Shown: positions 20,121-29,343 of the stretch, piece after piece
Layout of the letters: each line of letters begins with the position of its first letter
Numbering within the stretch: the stretch's first letter is position 1
NCBI RefSeq assembly: GCF_003837865.1
Contig: NZ_RQIS01000001.1
Coordinates: forward strand, 186,001-250,000
Direction of reading: 5' to 3'
Origin: Paraburkholderia dinghuensis
GTDB lineage: Bacteria; Pseudomonadota; Gammaproteobacteria; Burkholderiales; Burkholderiaceae
DNA: 64,000 nucleotides
Notes under the pieces: generated by a model
The model's input: only the letters and a program-made list of their open reading frames with translations
Databases searched by the model: none
What the model was told of the DNA's origin: nothing
Program-made: the position numbers and the translations under genes

Positions 20121-21443
20121 ATGACTCAATCCGCTTACCGCGCAAAACTGTTGACGTTTACCGGCGACCCCGCGCAATCGGCCGACGCCGCCGTCTATCA
20201 TGAAGACGGCGTCGTGATCGTCGAAGACGGACATGTGGTCGCATCGGGTGCGTGGACTGAGCTCGCCAACTGTGTCGAAGATGACGCGAGCGTCCATGAC
20301 CTGCGCGACAAGCTGATCGTGCCGGGCTTCATCGACACGCACATCCACTACCCGCAGACCGACATCATCGCGTCGCCGGCGGCCGGCCTGCTGCCGTGGC
20401 TCGAAACATGGACGTACCCGACCGAACGCGGTTTCGAGGACCAGGCGCTGGCCGAAGACACGGCGCGCTTTTTCGTCGATGAACTGCTCGCGAACGGGAC
20501 GACCACGGCGCTCGTCTACTGCACGGTGCACAAACAGTCCGCCGATGCGCTCTTCAGCGCGAGCGAAGCGAAGAACCTGCGGATGATCGCGGGCAAAGTG
20601 TTGATGGACCGCCACTGCCCCGAGTTCCTTCGCGACACACCGCAGACGGGCTACGACGACAGCGCCGCGTTGATCGGCCGCTGGCACAATCGCGGCCGCC
20701 TGATGTACGCGCTGACGCCGCGCTTCGCGCCCACGTCGACCGAGGCGCAGTTGGAGGCCTGCCAGGCGCTGGCGAAAGCGCATCCGGACATCTTCATCCA
20801 GAGCCACGTCGCCGAGAATCGCGACGAGGTGAAGTGGGTGCGCAAACTCTTCCCGCGACAGCGCAGCTACGTCGACGTCTACGATCACTACGGACTCCTG
20901 CGGCGCCGCGCCGTGTATGGCCACTGTATCTGGCTCGACGACGAAGACCGCCGCCGCATGGCGCAGACGGGCGCAGTAGCCGCACACTGCCCGACGTCGA
21001 ACCTGTTCCTCGGGAGCGGCCTGTTCGACTTCGAAAAGGCCAGCGAGGCAGCGATGCGAGTCACGCTCGCGACCGATGTCGGCGGCGGCACGTCGTTCTC
21101 GATGCTGCAAACGATGAACGAAGCGCACAAGGTCGCACGCATGGGCGGCCATCACCTCACCGCGACCCGCATGTTCTGGCTCGCGACGGCTGGCGCAGCC
21201 GAGGCGCTCGACCTGGGCGAGACAATCGGCACGCTCGCGCCGAAGAGCGAAGCCGACTTCGTCGTGCTCGATCTACAGGCGACGCCGTTGCTCGCGCGGC
21301 GCACGGCGCGCGCACGATCGCTCGAAGAACTGCTGTTCGCGCTTGCGGTGCTCGGCGACGACCGCACCGTGTACGAGACCTACGCGGCCGGCGAGTGCGT
21401 GCATCGCCGCGGTGAGCGCGCAGCGCTACCCGCGGTGCTATAA
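20121..21443 (+). CDS. guaD: Guanine deaminase
   Basis: GuaD hydrolyses guanine to xanthine and ammonia, giving the second substrate of XdhABC. The 440-residue amidohydrolase has the metal motif DTHIHYPQTD near residue 72, then GLLPWLETWTYPTE, typical of guanine deaminases, the zinc-site His in IQSHVAEN, YGHCIWL with a second zinc-site His, HCPTSNLFLGSG, and the catalytic Asp in LATDVGGGTSFSML. The gene is 177 bases after the deaminase and is the last of the purine cluster. An extended -10 lies across its last codons and belongs to the next gene. Confidence 0.95.
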   Translation: MTQSAYRAKLLTFTGDPAQSADAAVYHEDGVVIVEDGHVVASGAWTELANCVEDDASVHDLRDKLIVPGFIDTHIHYPQTDIIASPAAGLLPWLETWTYPTERGFEDQALAEDTARFFVDELLANGTTTALVYCTVHKQSADALFSASEAKNLRMIAGKVLMDRHCPEFLRDTPQTGYDDSAALIGRWHNRGRLMYALTPRFAPTSTEAQLEACQALAKAHPDIFIQSHVAENRDEVKWVRKLFPRQRSYVDVYDHYGLLRRRAVYGHCIWLDDEDRRRMAQTGAVAAHCPTSNLFLGSGLFDFEKASEAAMRVTLATDVGGGTSFSMLQTMNEAHKVARMGGHHLTATRMFWLATAGAAEALDLGETIGTLAPKSEADFVVLDLQATPLLARRTARARSLEELLFALAVLGDDRTVYETYAAGECVHRRGERAALPAVL

Positions 21444-21444
21444 T
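21436..21444 (+). promoter_or_regulatory. Extended -10 promoter for the Mn riboswitch transcript
   Basis: TGCTATAAT is a perfect extended -10 element. It overlaps the end of guaD and lies about eight bases before the riboswitch. No good -35 hexamer is seen, which is common for extended -10 promoters. Confidence 0.65.
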
Positions 21445-21451
21445 CCGCCGC

Positions 21452-21622
21452 TCATTGGGGAGTAGCCGCCCCGCATCGTGCCGCGCTTCTGGACTTTCAT
21501 CACACCAGACGCCATTCGCGCAAAAGCCGCGCAAGCGCCGCGCACGATTCGCGGGGGCACCTGTCAACAGACTTGGCCGTTGCGGCCATGGCAGGTGCAG
21601 CCTCTGGCCTGGCGAGACCGAT
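21452..21622 (+). promoter_or_regulatory. yybP-ykoY manganese riboswitch
   Basis: The leader opens with TTGGGGAGTAGCC and closes with CCTGGCGAGACCG. These are the two conserved halves of the yybP-ykoY (Mn2+) aptamer: the GGGGAGUAG 5' side and the GAGACC 3' side. Between them lies the second conserved element around TCAACAGACTTGGCC, plus GC-rich arms and an imperfect hairpin near 21494-21515. Known members switch on Mn2+ exporters when Mn2+ is high. The downstream gene is a TMEM165/UPF0016 exporter, a standard target of this riboswitch. Confidence 0.9.
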
Positions 21623-21702
21623 GACCCATGACCGCCGCTACAGGGCCCGGCGCGTCGCGGGTCGTCGCTCGCACACCTTCCGGCCCGAGGATCCATCTAA
21701 AC

Positions 21703-22275
21703 GTGAACCAGGCATTTCTAGTCTCTACTGGCGCCGTCGCGCTCGCTGAAATCGGCGACAAGACCCAGTTGCTTTCGCTCGTCCTCGCCGCCCGCTATCG
21801 CAAGCCGGTGCCGATCATTCTCGGCGTGCTCGTCGCGACGCTCGTGAACCACGCCGGCGCAGGGGCGCTCGGCACGTGGCTCGGCTCGCTCGTTACGCCT
21901 TCGGTGATGCGCTGGACGCTCGCCGCTTCGTTCGTCGCCATGGGCCTGTGGATACTCGTGCCCGACAAGCTCGACGATGGCGAAAGCAACATCAACCGCT
22001 CGCATCTTGGCGTGTTCGGCACGACCGTCGTGACCTTCTTCCTCGCCGAAATGGGCGACAAGACGCAGATCGCCACCGTCGCGCTCGCGGCGCGTTTTCA
22101 CGACTTTATCGGCGTGGTGGCCGGCACGACGCTCGGAATGATGATCGCCAATGTACCGGCGATCCTGCTCGGTGACCGCTTCGCCCACAAGCTGCCGACG
22201 AAACTCGTGCACGGCATCGCCGCCGTCCTGTTCGTCGTGCTCGGCGTGCTTGCGGTGATGGGCGTGGGCGTCTGA
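21703..22275 (+). CDS. TMEM165/GDT1 (UPF0016) family manganese exporter
   Basis: This membrane protein should export Mn2+ (perhaps Ca2+) in exchange for protons. It has two homologous three-TM halves, each with the family motif: ALAEIGDKTQLL near residue 14 and FLAEMGDKTQIA near residue 114. The acidic residues of both motifs form the cation path. The GTG at 21703 gives about 190 residues, the usual family length, starting at NQAFLVSTGAV. The longer frame from ATG 21628 adds 25 residues with no family likeness, but it cannot be excluded since the riboswitch ends just before it. Control by manganese is expected from the leader. Confidence 0.9.
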   Translation: MNQAFLVSTGAVALAEIGDKTQLLSLVLAARYRKPVPIILGVLVATLVNHAGAGALGTWLGSLVTPSVMRWTLAASFVAMGLWILVPDKLDDGESNINRSHLGVFGTTVVTFFLAEMGDKTQIATVALAARFHDFIGVVAGTTLGMMIANVPAILLGDRFAHKLPTKLVHGIAAVLFVVLGVLAVMGVGV

Positions 22276-22521
22276 AGCGCCTGAAGCATTGCTTGAAGGA
22301 TTGAGAGCACGCGAAAAACGGCCGGCTAGCAAAGCAGTCCGGGCGCACTGCCCTGCGCGTTCGGAGCCAGGTCGCACGCTGCACAACGGCCGTCGTGCGA
22401 GCGGCCCCCGGACAAGCCGCCCGCGCCTTTGTACAATGAAACGCGATACACCTCGCGTCGCGGCCCGAACCCGCCGCCCGAGCCCGCGTGCCACCTATTC
22501 GACGAAACGCCAGCCCCGACC

Positions 22522-25215
22522 ATGACCGATACCGCCGCCACGCCCAACGTGATCCGCCGCGCCGACTATGCGCCGCCCGCCTTTCTGATCGACACGGTCG
22601 ATCTCGAGTTCGACCTCGTCCCCGAACGTACGATCGTCAAGAACACGATGCGGGTGCGCCGCAACCCCGCCGCGGCTCACACCCGCGACCTCGAACTGAT
22701 GGGCGAGCAACTGGAATTCGTCAGCGCGGCGATCGACGCGAAGCCGTACGCGAATGTGCGCGTCCACGACCACGGCATCACGATCGAGGACGTGCCCGAT
22801 TCGTTCGAACTCACGCTCACCGGCGCGTGCGACCCCGCGGCCAACACGACGCTCTCGGGCCTCTACGTGTCGAGCGGCAACTTCTTCACGCAGTGTGAAG
22901 CCGAAGGATTTCGCCGCATCACCTGGTTTCTCGACCGCCCCGACGTGATGGCCACCTACACGGTCACGCTGCGCGCCGACAAGGCGGCGTATCCCGTGCT
23001 GCTGTCGAACGGCAACCTGATCGCCGAAGGCGACCTGCCCGACGGCCGTCACTACGCAAAGTGGGAAGACCCGTTTCGCAAGCCGAGCTACCTGTTCGCG
23101 CTGGTCGCGGGCAAGCTCGTCGCGCTCGAAGAGCGCATCAAGACGGGCTCGGGCAAGGACAAGCTGCTGCAGGTCTGGGTGGAGCCGCACGACCTCGACA
23201 AGACGCGCCACGCGATGGACTCGCTCATCCACTCGATCCGCTGGGATGAGGCGCGCTTCGGCCTCGAACTCGATCTGGACCGTTTCATGATCGTCGCGGT
23301 GAGCGACTTCAACATGGGCGCGATGGAGAACAAAGGGCTCAACATCTTCAACACGAAGTACGTGCTGGCGAATCCCGAAACGGCCACCGACACCGACTTC
23401 GCCAACATCGAAGCCGTGGTCGGCCACGAGTACTTCCATAACTGGACTGGCAACCGCGTCACGTGCCGCGACTGGTTCCAGCTGAGCCTGAAGGAAGGCC
23501 TCACGGTGTTCCGCGACCAGGAGTTCTCGGCGGCGATGTCCGGCGGCGACGAAAATGCCGCCGCGCGCGCGACGAAGCGCATCGAAGACGTGCGCGTGCT
23601 GCGCCAGATGCAGTTCGCGGAGGACGCGGGTCCGATGGCGCATCCGGTGCGCCCTGAGAGCTACGTCGAGATCAACAACTTCTACACGATGACCGTCTAC
23701 GAAAAAGGCGCGGAAGTCGTGCGGATGTATCAGACGCTGTTCGGCCGCGACGGCTTCCGCAAGGGCATGGATCTGTACTTCCAGCGCTACGACGGCCAGG
23801 CCGTGACCTGCGACGACTTCCGCGCCGCGATGGCCGATGCCAACGGCTGCGACCTCGCACAGTACGAGCGCTGGTACAGCCAGGCCGGCACGCCGCGCGT
23901 GCGCGTGACGACGCGCTACGACGAAGCGCAAAAGCGGTACAGCGTGACGCTCGCGCAGGATTACGGCAACGCTTCGCCCGCCGCACGCGAAACGCAGATG
24001 GGCCCCCTGTTGATCCCGTTCGCGATCGGCCTGATTGGCCCGGACGGGGCAGACCTGCCGCTGCGCCTCGAAGGCGAATCGGCGGCGAACGGCACGACGC
24101 GCGTACTCGAATTCACCGAGGCCCAGCAGACTTTCACGTTCGTCGACGTCCCCGCGAAGCCGCTGCCCTCCTTGCTGCGCGACTTCTCGGCACCCGTGAT
24201 CGTCGAGTACGACTACGGTGACGACGAACTCGCGTTCCTGCTTGCAAACGACAGCGACGCCTTCAACCGCTGGGAAGCCGGTCAGCGGTTCGCGACGCGC
24301 GAACTGCTGGCACTTGCCGCGCGCGCGGCGGCTGGCGAGCCGCTCGAAGTCGACGGCGGGCTCGTCGATGCATTTGGGCGAGTGCTCAACGACGAAACGC
24401 TTTCGCCTTCGTTCCGCGAACTGGCGCTGATGCTGCCATCGGAAACGTATCTCGCCGAACAGATGGCCCTGTCCGACCCCGCCGCCGTGCACACCGCGCG
24501 CCAGTTCGTGCGCAAGCGCCTCGGCACCGCGCTCAAGGCCGACTGGCTCGCCACGTTCGACAAGCACCGCACGCCGGGCGCCTACGAACCGACGCCCGAG
24601 GCGGCGGGCCACCGCGCGCTCAAGAACCTCGCGTTGTCGTATCTGTCCGAACTCGACGATCCCGCCGACGCCGTGCGCCTCGCCACCGCGCAATACGACG
24701 CGGCGAACAACATGACCGACCGCGCGGCAGCGCTGTCGGCCTTGCTGAACACCTCGGCCGCTACAGGCGGCGACGTCGCGAGCCGCGCGCTGGCCGACTT
24801 CTACACGCGATTCGAGCGCGAGCCGCTCGTCATCGACAAGTGGTTCGCCCTGCAAGCCACGCAACGCGGAAGCGCACAGCGCCCTGTGATCGAGACCGTG
24901 CGCGCGCTGATGCAACATCCGGCGTTCAATCTGAAGAATCCGAATCGCGCGCGCTCGCTGATCTTCAGCTTCTGCGCCGCGAACCCGGCGCAGTTCCACG
25001 CCGCCGACGGCTCGGGCTACGCGTTCTGGGCCGAACAGGTACTGGAACTCGACGCCATCAATCCGCAGGTCGCCGCTCGCCTCGCGCGCAATCTCGAACT
25101 ATGGCGCCGTTTCACGCCGCAACTGCGCGAACGGATGCGCGCGGCGCTGGAGAAGGTCGCCGCGGGCGTGAAGTCGCGCGACGTGCGGGAGATCGTCGAG
25201 AAGGCGCTGGCCTGA
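22522..25215 (+). CDS. pepN: Aminopeptidase N
   Basis: PepN is the cytoplasmic M1-family zinc aminopeptidase that trims N-terminal residues during protein turnover. The 897-residue length fits the E. coli-type enzyme (870). The substrate-binding GAMEN motif is near residues 264-268. The zinc site HEYFHNW is near residue 301, with the third ligand Glu in SLKEGLTVFRDQ. The active-site Tyr lies in FYTMTVYEKGAEV. The C-terminal half is the helical repeat domain. The ATG at 22522 begins MTDTAATPNV; the open frame runs upstream to 22429 but without family likeness. A strong terminator follows. Confidence 0.95.
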   Translation: MTDTAATPNVIRRADYAPPAFLIDTVDLEFDLVPERTIVKNTMRVRRNPAAAHTRDLELMGEQLEFVSAAIDAKPYANVRVHDHGITIEDVPDSFELTLTGACDPAANTTLSGLYVSSGNFFTQCEAEGFRRITWFLDRPDVMATYTVTLRADKAAYPVLLSNGNLIAEGDLPDGRHYAKWEDPFRKPSYLFALVAGKLVALEERIKTGSGKDKLLQVWVEPHDLDKTRHAMDSLIHSIRWDEARFGLELDLDRFMIVAVSDFNMGAMENKGLNIFNTKYVLANPETATDTDFANIEAVVGHEYFHNWTGNRVTCRDWFQLSLKEGLTVFRDQEFSAAMSGGDENAAARATKRIEDVRVLRQMQFAEDAGPMAHPVRPESYVEINNFYTMTVYEKGAEVVRMYQTLFGRDGFRKGMDLYFQRYDGQAVTCDDFRAAMADANGCDLAQYERWYSQAGTPRVRVTTRYDEAQKRYSVTLAQDYGNASPAARETQMGPLLIPFAIGLIGPDGADLPLRLEGESAANGTTRVLEFTEAQQTFTFVDVPAKPLPSLLRDFSAPVIVEYDYGDDELAFLLANDSDAFNRWEAGQRFATRELLALAARAAAGEPLEVDGGLVDAFGRVLNDETLSPSFRELALMLPSETYLAEQMALSDPAAVHTARQFVRKRLGTALKADWLATFDKHRTPGAYEPTPEAAGHRALKNLALSYLSELDDPADAVRLATAQYDAANNMTDRAAALSALLNTSAATGGDVASRALADFYTRFEREPLVIDKWFALQATQRGSAQRPVIETVRALMQHPAFNLKNPNRARSLIFSFCAANPAQFHAADGSGYAFWAEQVLELDAINPQVAARLARNLELWRRFTPQLRERMRAALEKVAAGVKSRDVREIVEKALA

Positions 25216-25244
25216 CGCGGCAGCGCGACAGTGACCGCTCCCTC

Positions 25245-25273
25245 AAAACCGGCCCGCGTGGCCGGTTTTTTTT
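25245..25273 (+). terminator. Rho-independent terminator of pepN
   Basis: AAAACCGGCC (25245-25254) pairs perfectly with 25260-25269 around the loop CGCGT and is followed by TTTT. It lies 29 bases after the pepN stop. Confidence 0.9.
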
Positions 25274-25433
25274 CGCCTGCTTTTCCACATTTTGTCGCGT
25301 GACTGCGCGCCGGTTGCACCCTGACGCACGACCGGATCGCCGCGCTGCAATATTTTTTACCCCGTCCCGCCCGGGTCGGGCGAGACCGAGCAGGTAGAAT
25401 TGCGCTATTCCCTGTGTTTCCGGAGTGACCGCA

Positions 25434-26450
25434 ATGGCCTTGCACCGTCGTACCACCCTCACGAAGTACCTGATCGAGCAGCAACGCGAAAACCACAATC
25501 TTCCCGCCGATCTGCGCCTGTTGATCGAAGTCGTCGCGCGTGCGTGCAAGGCGATCAGCTACAACGTCAGCAAGGGCGCGCTCGGCGATGCGCTCGGCAC
25601 CGCCGGCAGCGAGAACGTCCAGGGCGAAGTCCAGAAGAACCTCGACATTCTGTCGAACGAAATCCTGCTCGACGCCAATGAATGGGGCGGCAACCTGGCC
25701 GCGATGGCGTCGGAGGAAATGGAAACCTTCTTCCCGATTCCCGCCAACTACCCGAAAGGCGAATACCTGCTCGTGTTCGACCCGCTCGACGGCTCGTCGA
25801 ACATCGACGTGAACGTCTCGATCGGCACGATCTTCTCGGTGCTGCGCTGCCCGGACGGCAAGCAGCCCACGGAAGCGTCGTTCCTGCAGCCGGGCACGCA
25901 GCAGGTCGCGGCCGGCTACGCCGTGTACGGCCCGCAGACCGTCTTCGTGCTCACGACCGGCCACGGCGTGAACTGCTTCACGCTCGACCGCGAACTGGGC
26001 TCGTGGGTGCTCACGCAGAGCAACATGCGCATCCCCGAAGACACGCGTGAGTACGCGATCAACGCCTCGAATGCGCGTCACTGGTACGAGCCGGTGCAGA
26101 AGTACGTCAGCGAGCTGAACGCCGGCAAGGAAGGTCCGCGCGGCGATAACTTCAACATGCGCTGGATCGCGTCGATGGTCGCCGACGTGCACCGCATCCT
26201 GAGCCGCGGCGGCATCTTCATGTACCCGGCGGACCGCCGCGATCCGTCGAAGCCGGGCAAGCTGCGACTCATGTATGAAGCGAATCCGATGGCGTTCATC
26301 GTCGAGCAGGCAGGCGGCGCGGCGACCAACGGCAACCAGCGCATCCTCGACGTCCAGCCGAAGAGCCTGCACGAGCGCGTCGCGGTGTTCCTCGGCTCGA
26401 AAAATGAGGTCGAGCGTGTGACCCGCTACCACCACGAAGTAAACAAATAA
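25434..26450 (+). CDS. fbp: Fructose-1,6-bisphosphatase class I
   Basis: This gluconeogenic enzyme removes the 1-phosphate from fructose 1,6-bisphosphate. The 338-residue protein has the metal-binding segment [22 protein letters not shown], of which the first DPLDGSSN is diagnostic. It also has GYAVYGPQT, the substrate-binding [14 protein letters not shown], and [20 protein letters not shown] near the C-terminus. GGAG stands ten bases before the ATG at 25434. TAGAAT at 25395-25400 is a possible -10. The next feature downstream is a tRNA with its own promoter. Confidence 0.96.
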   Translation: MALHRRTTLTKYLIEQQRENHNLPADLRLLIEVVARACKAISYNVSKGALGDALGTAGSENVQGEVQKNLDILSNEILLDANEWGGNLAAMASEEMETFFPIPANYPKGEYLLVFDPLDGSSNIDVNVSIGTIFSVLRCPDGKQPTEASFLQPGTQQVAAGYAVYGPQTVFVLTTGHGVNCFTLDRELGSWVLTQSNMRIPEDTREYAINASNARHWYEPVQKYVSELNAGKEGPRGDNFNMRWIASMVADVHRILSRGGIFMYPADRRDPSKPGKLRLMYEANPMAFIVEQAGGAATNGNQRILDVQPKSLHERVAVFLGSKNEVERVTRYHHEVNK

Positions 26451-26467
26451 AAAAATGCAGGAGGGGC

Positions 26468-26496
26468 TTGCGAGACAGCGAAATCCTTCCTATAAT
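26468..26496 (+). promoter_or_regulatory. tRNA-Thr promoter
   Basis: TTGCGA (26468-26473) and TATAAT (26491-26496) are separated by 17 bases. The tRNA starts 15 bases after the -10 element. Confidence 0.8.
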
Positions 26497-26510
26497 CTTC
26501 CTTCTCTGAT

Positions 26511-26586
26511 GCCGGAATAGCTCAGACGGTAGAGCAGCGCATTCGTAATGCGAAGGTCGGGGGTTCGATTCCTCTTTCCGGCACCA
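26511..26586 (+). tRNA. tRNA-Thr(CGT)
   Basis: This is a 76-base cloverleaf. The acceptor arms GCCGGAA and TTCCGGC pair fully, followed by discriminator A and encoded CCA. The anticodon loop ATTCGTAAT has anticodon CGT, reading ACG. The D-arm is GCTCAGACGGTAGAGC and the T-loop is TTCGATT. Confidence 0.97.
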
Positions 26587-26594
26587 AAAGAATC

Positions 26595-26633
26595 AAGCAA
26601 AAAGCCCAGTCCTCGCGACTGGGCTTTTTGCTT
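26595..26633. terminator. Strong bidirectional terminator
   Basis: A 17 bp perfect stem (26595-26611 with 26617-26633; core AAAAAGCCCAGTC) surrounds the loop CTCGC. It ends the tRNA-Thr transcript and, on the other strand, can end the convergent LysR gene. Confidence 0.92.
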
Positions 26634-26659
26634 TGCAGCGGCTTCGTGCTGCCACGTCG

Positions 26660-27568
26660 TTACAGCCCTTCTCTTTTCTCCCTCAAGAAGTCGATCAACG
26701 CCCGCAGCTTCGCGGGCATCTGTGCGCGACCCGCCGTGTACAAGTGGAAGCCGGGGAACGTTGGACACCACGTCTGCAGCACGGGCACGAGCCGCCCGTC
26801 GTCGAGCTGCGCACGCACGTAGTCGTCGATCACATGCAACAAGCCGACGCCCCGCTCTGCAGCCTGCACCATCGTCCGCAGATCGTTGGTGACGAAGCGC
26901 CCTTGCGTGATGACGTCGAACACACGCCGCGGCTCTTCGGACCGCGCAAACTCCCACCGATACACCCCACCCGACGCGAACCGGTAATGCAGGCAGTCAT
27001 GCGCGCCGAGTTCGTCGGGCGTCGCAGGCGGTGGACGGTGCATGAAGTAGTCCGGCGAGCCGACGACCGCGATCCGTATCGGCCCGCCCAGCGCGACCGC
27101 GACCATCCCAGGCGCAACACTTTCGCCGAGGCGGATGGCGGCATCGAAGCCTTCACCCACGAGGTCGGCGAAGCCGTCGTCGAGTGCGAGTTCCAGCCGG
27201 ATCTGCGGATACCGCTGCAAAAACTCGCTGAGGTGCGGCATCACCAGCAACTCGCTCGCGATACGCGAAAGGTTGATGCGTAACGTACCCGCCGGGCGGC
27301 CGCGTGCTTCGTCCAGCGCCTCGAAGGCGGCGTCGATTTCAGCAAGTGCCGGCTGCACGCGAGCGAGGAACTGCGCACCGGCCTCGGTCAGCACGACGCG
27401 GCGCGTCGTCCGATTGAAGAGGCGCACACCCAGTTGCGCCTCGAGCGCGCGCACATTCTGCGAAAGCGCAGACGTCGACATGCTCATTGCCTGCGCGGCG
27501 CGCGTAAAGCTGCCAAGCCGCGCGACGGCAGCGACGCCCGACAGCGCGGACAGGCGGGACGCATCCAT
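26660..27568 (-). CDS. LysR-family transcriptional regulator
   Basis: This 302-residue regulator has an N-terminal winged helix-turn-helix (residues about 1-60; SFTRAAQAMSMSTSALSQNV and LGVRLFNRTTRRVVLTEAG). It has a C-terminal periplasmic-binding-protein-like effector domain. It belongs to the CrgA/PecT-like branch often found beside oxidoreductases. It is transcribed away from the aldo/keto reductase gene, and a perfect inverted repeat lies in the shared 115-base promoter region, so that gene is its likely target. The inducer is unknown. Confidence 0.92.
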   Translation of the reverse strand: MDASRLSALSGVAAVARLGSFTRAAQAMSMSTSALSQNVRALEAQLGVRLFNRTTRRVVLTEAGAQFLARVQPALAEIDAAFEALDEARGRPAGTLRINLSRIASELLVMPHLSEFLQRYPQIRLELALDDGFADLVGEGFDAAIRLGESVAPGMVAVALGGPIRIAVVGSPDYFMHRPPPATPDELGAHDCLHYRFASGGVYRWEFARSEEPRRVFDVITQGRFVTNDLRTMVQAAERGVGLLHVIDDYVRAQLDDGRLVPVLQTWCPTFPGFHLYTAGRAQMPAKLRALIDFLREKREGL

Positions 27569-27579
27569 GACGCCTCCAT

Positions 27580-27598
27580 TGTGAAGCGGCGCTTCACA
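27580..27598. promoter_or_regulatory. Inverted repeat, candidate LysR operator
   Basis: TGTGAAGCGGCGCTTCACA consists of 8-base arms with a 3-base centre and perfect symmetry. Further half-sites GGTGAAGC and TTTCAC follow at about 27608-27629. This matches the usual layout of a strong LysR recognition site plus weaker activation half-sites between divergent genes. Confidence 0.7.
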
Positions 27599-27683
27599 GT
27601 CCTTTCAGGTGAAGCCGATTTTTTCACAAAAAGAACGGGCGCACGATAGGGCCATCGCTGACCCACCACCCAAGGAGACAGCC

Positions 27684-28811
27684 ATGACGCTCGACCACTA
27701 CACCCTGCTCGGCCATTCAGGCCTGCGCGTGAGCCCGATATCGCTCGGCACGATGACATTCGGCACCGAATGGGGCTGGGGCGTTGACGAAACCACCGCA
27801 CGGCAGCTTTTCGATCTCTACGTCGACGCGGGCGGCAACTTCATCGACACGGCCGATCTCTACACGGAAGGCACGAGTGAGCAATGGATCGGCCGGTTCA
27901 CGGCGGCGCGCGGGCTGCGCGAGAGGCTGGTGATTGCGACGAAGTACTCTTACAACGCGCAGCCGGGCAACCCCAATGCGGGCGGCAATCACCGCAAAAA
28001 CCTGCTACGCGCGCTCGAAGGCTCGCTCAAGCGACTCGGCACCGACTACATCGACCTCTATTACCTGCACACCTGGGACCGCATGACACCCGTCGACGAA
28101 GTGATGCGCGCAATGGACGACGCCGTGCGCGCGGGCAAGATCCGCTACGTCGGGCTCTCCGACGTACCCGCATGGTACGCGGGCCGCGCGCAGACGCTGG
28201 CCGACTGGCGCGGCTTCGAACCTGTCGCAGCAATGCAGGTGGAGTATTCGATGATTGAACGCAACGCGGAACACGAGTTCGCCGACCTCGCGACGAACCT
28301 TGGGATGGGGCTCGTACCGTGGAGCCCGCTCGGCATGGGCGTACTGTCGGGCAAGTACCGTCCGTCACAGGGCGCCCAACGTCCGACCGACGTCACGGGC
28401 AGCGGCCGCCTGCAGACCATCGGCGCCAATCCGCCACCCGGATTCGACAAGCTTTCGGCGCGCAACTTCGCGATCGTCGCGGAACTGGAGACGGTCGCGA
28501 ACATCGCGAACCGGCCGATGGCTCAAGTGGCGCTGAACTGGCTTCATCAGAAACGGGGCGTCGCGAGCATAATCGTCGGCGCGACGAAGGCTGCGCAACT
28601 CGAGGAATCGCTTTGCGCTCTGGATTTCGTTCTGGCGTCCGAACTGGTCGACCGGCTAGACGCGGCCTCTGAGCCATCCCACCCGTTCCCGTACTACATG
28701 TTCGCGGACGGTCATCAAGCGCGCATCCACGGACAGGTCAACGTGGCCGCGCAACCGCCAGACTATAGTCGCTCGCAACGCGTGCCTGCGCCGCAACCGA
28801 CGTCGACTTAA
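27684..28811 (+). CDS. Aldo/keto reductase
   Basis: This 375-residue NADPH-dependent reductase acts on an unknown aldehyde or ketone. It is a TIM barrel with the catalytic Asp and Tyr in FIDTADLYTEGTSE, Lys in VIATKYSYNAQ and His in YYLHTWDRMTPVDEV. The cofactor loop is IIVGATKAAQLEESL. The opening GHSGLRVSPISLGTMTFGTE is that of the AKR11/12-like (YajO/Tas type) group. AAGGAGA stands before the ATG at 27684. It is divergent from the LysR gene. The C-terminal 35 residues, rich in Gln and Pro, extend past the usual end. Confidence 0.92.
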   Translation: MTLDHYTLLGHSGLRVSPISLGTMTFGTEWGWGVDETTARQLFDLYVDAGGNFIDTADLYTEGTSEQWIGRFTAARGLRERLVIATKYSYNAQPGNPNAGGNHRKNLLRALEGSLKRLGTDYIDLYYLHTWDRMTPVDEVMRAMDDAVRAGKIRYVGLSDVPAWYAGRAQTLADWRGFEPVAAMQVEYSMIERNAEHEFADLATNLGMGLVPWSPLGMGVLSGKYRPSQGAQRPTDVTGSGRLQTIGANPPPGFDKLSARNFAIVAELETVANIANRPMAQVALNWLHQKRGVASIIVGATKAAQLEESLCALDFVLASELVDRLDAASEPSHPFPYYMFADGHQARIHGQVNVAAQPPDYSRSQRVPAPQPTST

Positions 28812-29343
28812 GCGACACGGAGCGCAACAGCGCGAACCGGTAAATCAATGGCGGCGGAGCGATTCGCACTACCTGGCACCCTCATTTATGTGAGCAACAC
28901 GATAAATCATATAGACTGACTTTCTCGCGGCTAATTAAATCGAATGAACGAACTGCTACAACATCACGGCGAGTTTTAAAGAAGAATTAACAGTTTTGGC
29001 GTCAACCTCCGCCAATAACTATCCGTTGAGTTAACACGGCGGAAATGAACTGGGCAATGCGAAGCGCGCAGCGGCGCGCTCGCATGAAGAAGTGGCAACG
29101 CGTCACTTGTGACGGCCAGCGCGCGGATGCTAGCGTGTTTAGTTTCGGCGCGGGGCCTGGAAAGATCCAGCGCGCATGCGAGGGAAAGAGAGGGAACCGC
29201 TCGATTATATTCCCCGGCGATTAATACGATGTGACGTTGTGCGGTTAAAGCAACACGCGCGCCGGAAAAGCACTGTTTCCGTGATCGGCACTAGCGCAGT
29301 TGAAGGGCCGAGTCAGATAATCGACTCATATAGGAGAAAGATC
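28812..29343. other. Lower-GC intergenic region
   Basis: This 532-base stretch contains no gene I can support. Bases about 28880-29060 are clearly AT-richer than the flanks. There is a 6-2-6 inverted repeat CGTCAC-TT-GTGACG at 29101-29114. A second one, GAGTC-N8-GACTC, lies at 29310-29327, just before the ribosome site of the next small gene. Both could be regulatory sites. Confidence 0.4.

Noticed and set aside
22495..24999. An 834-codon minus-strand frame under pepN
   Set aside because: It is a codon-bias shadow; pepN on the plus strand has all M1 motifs.
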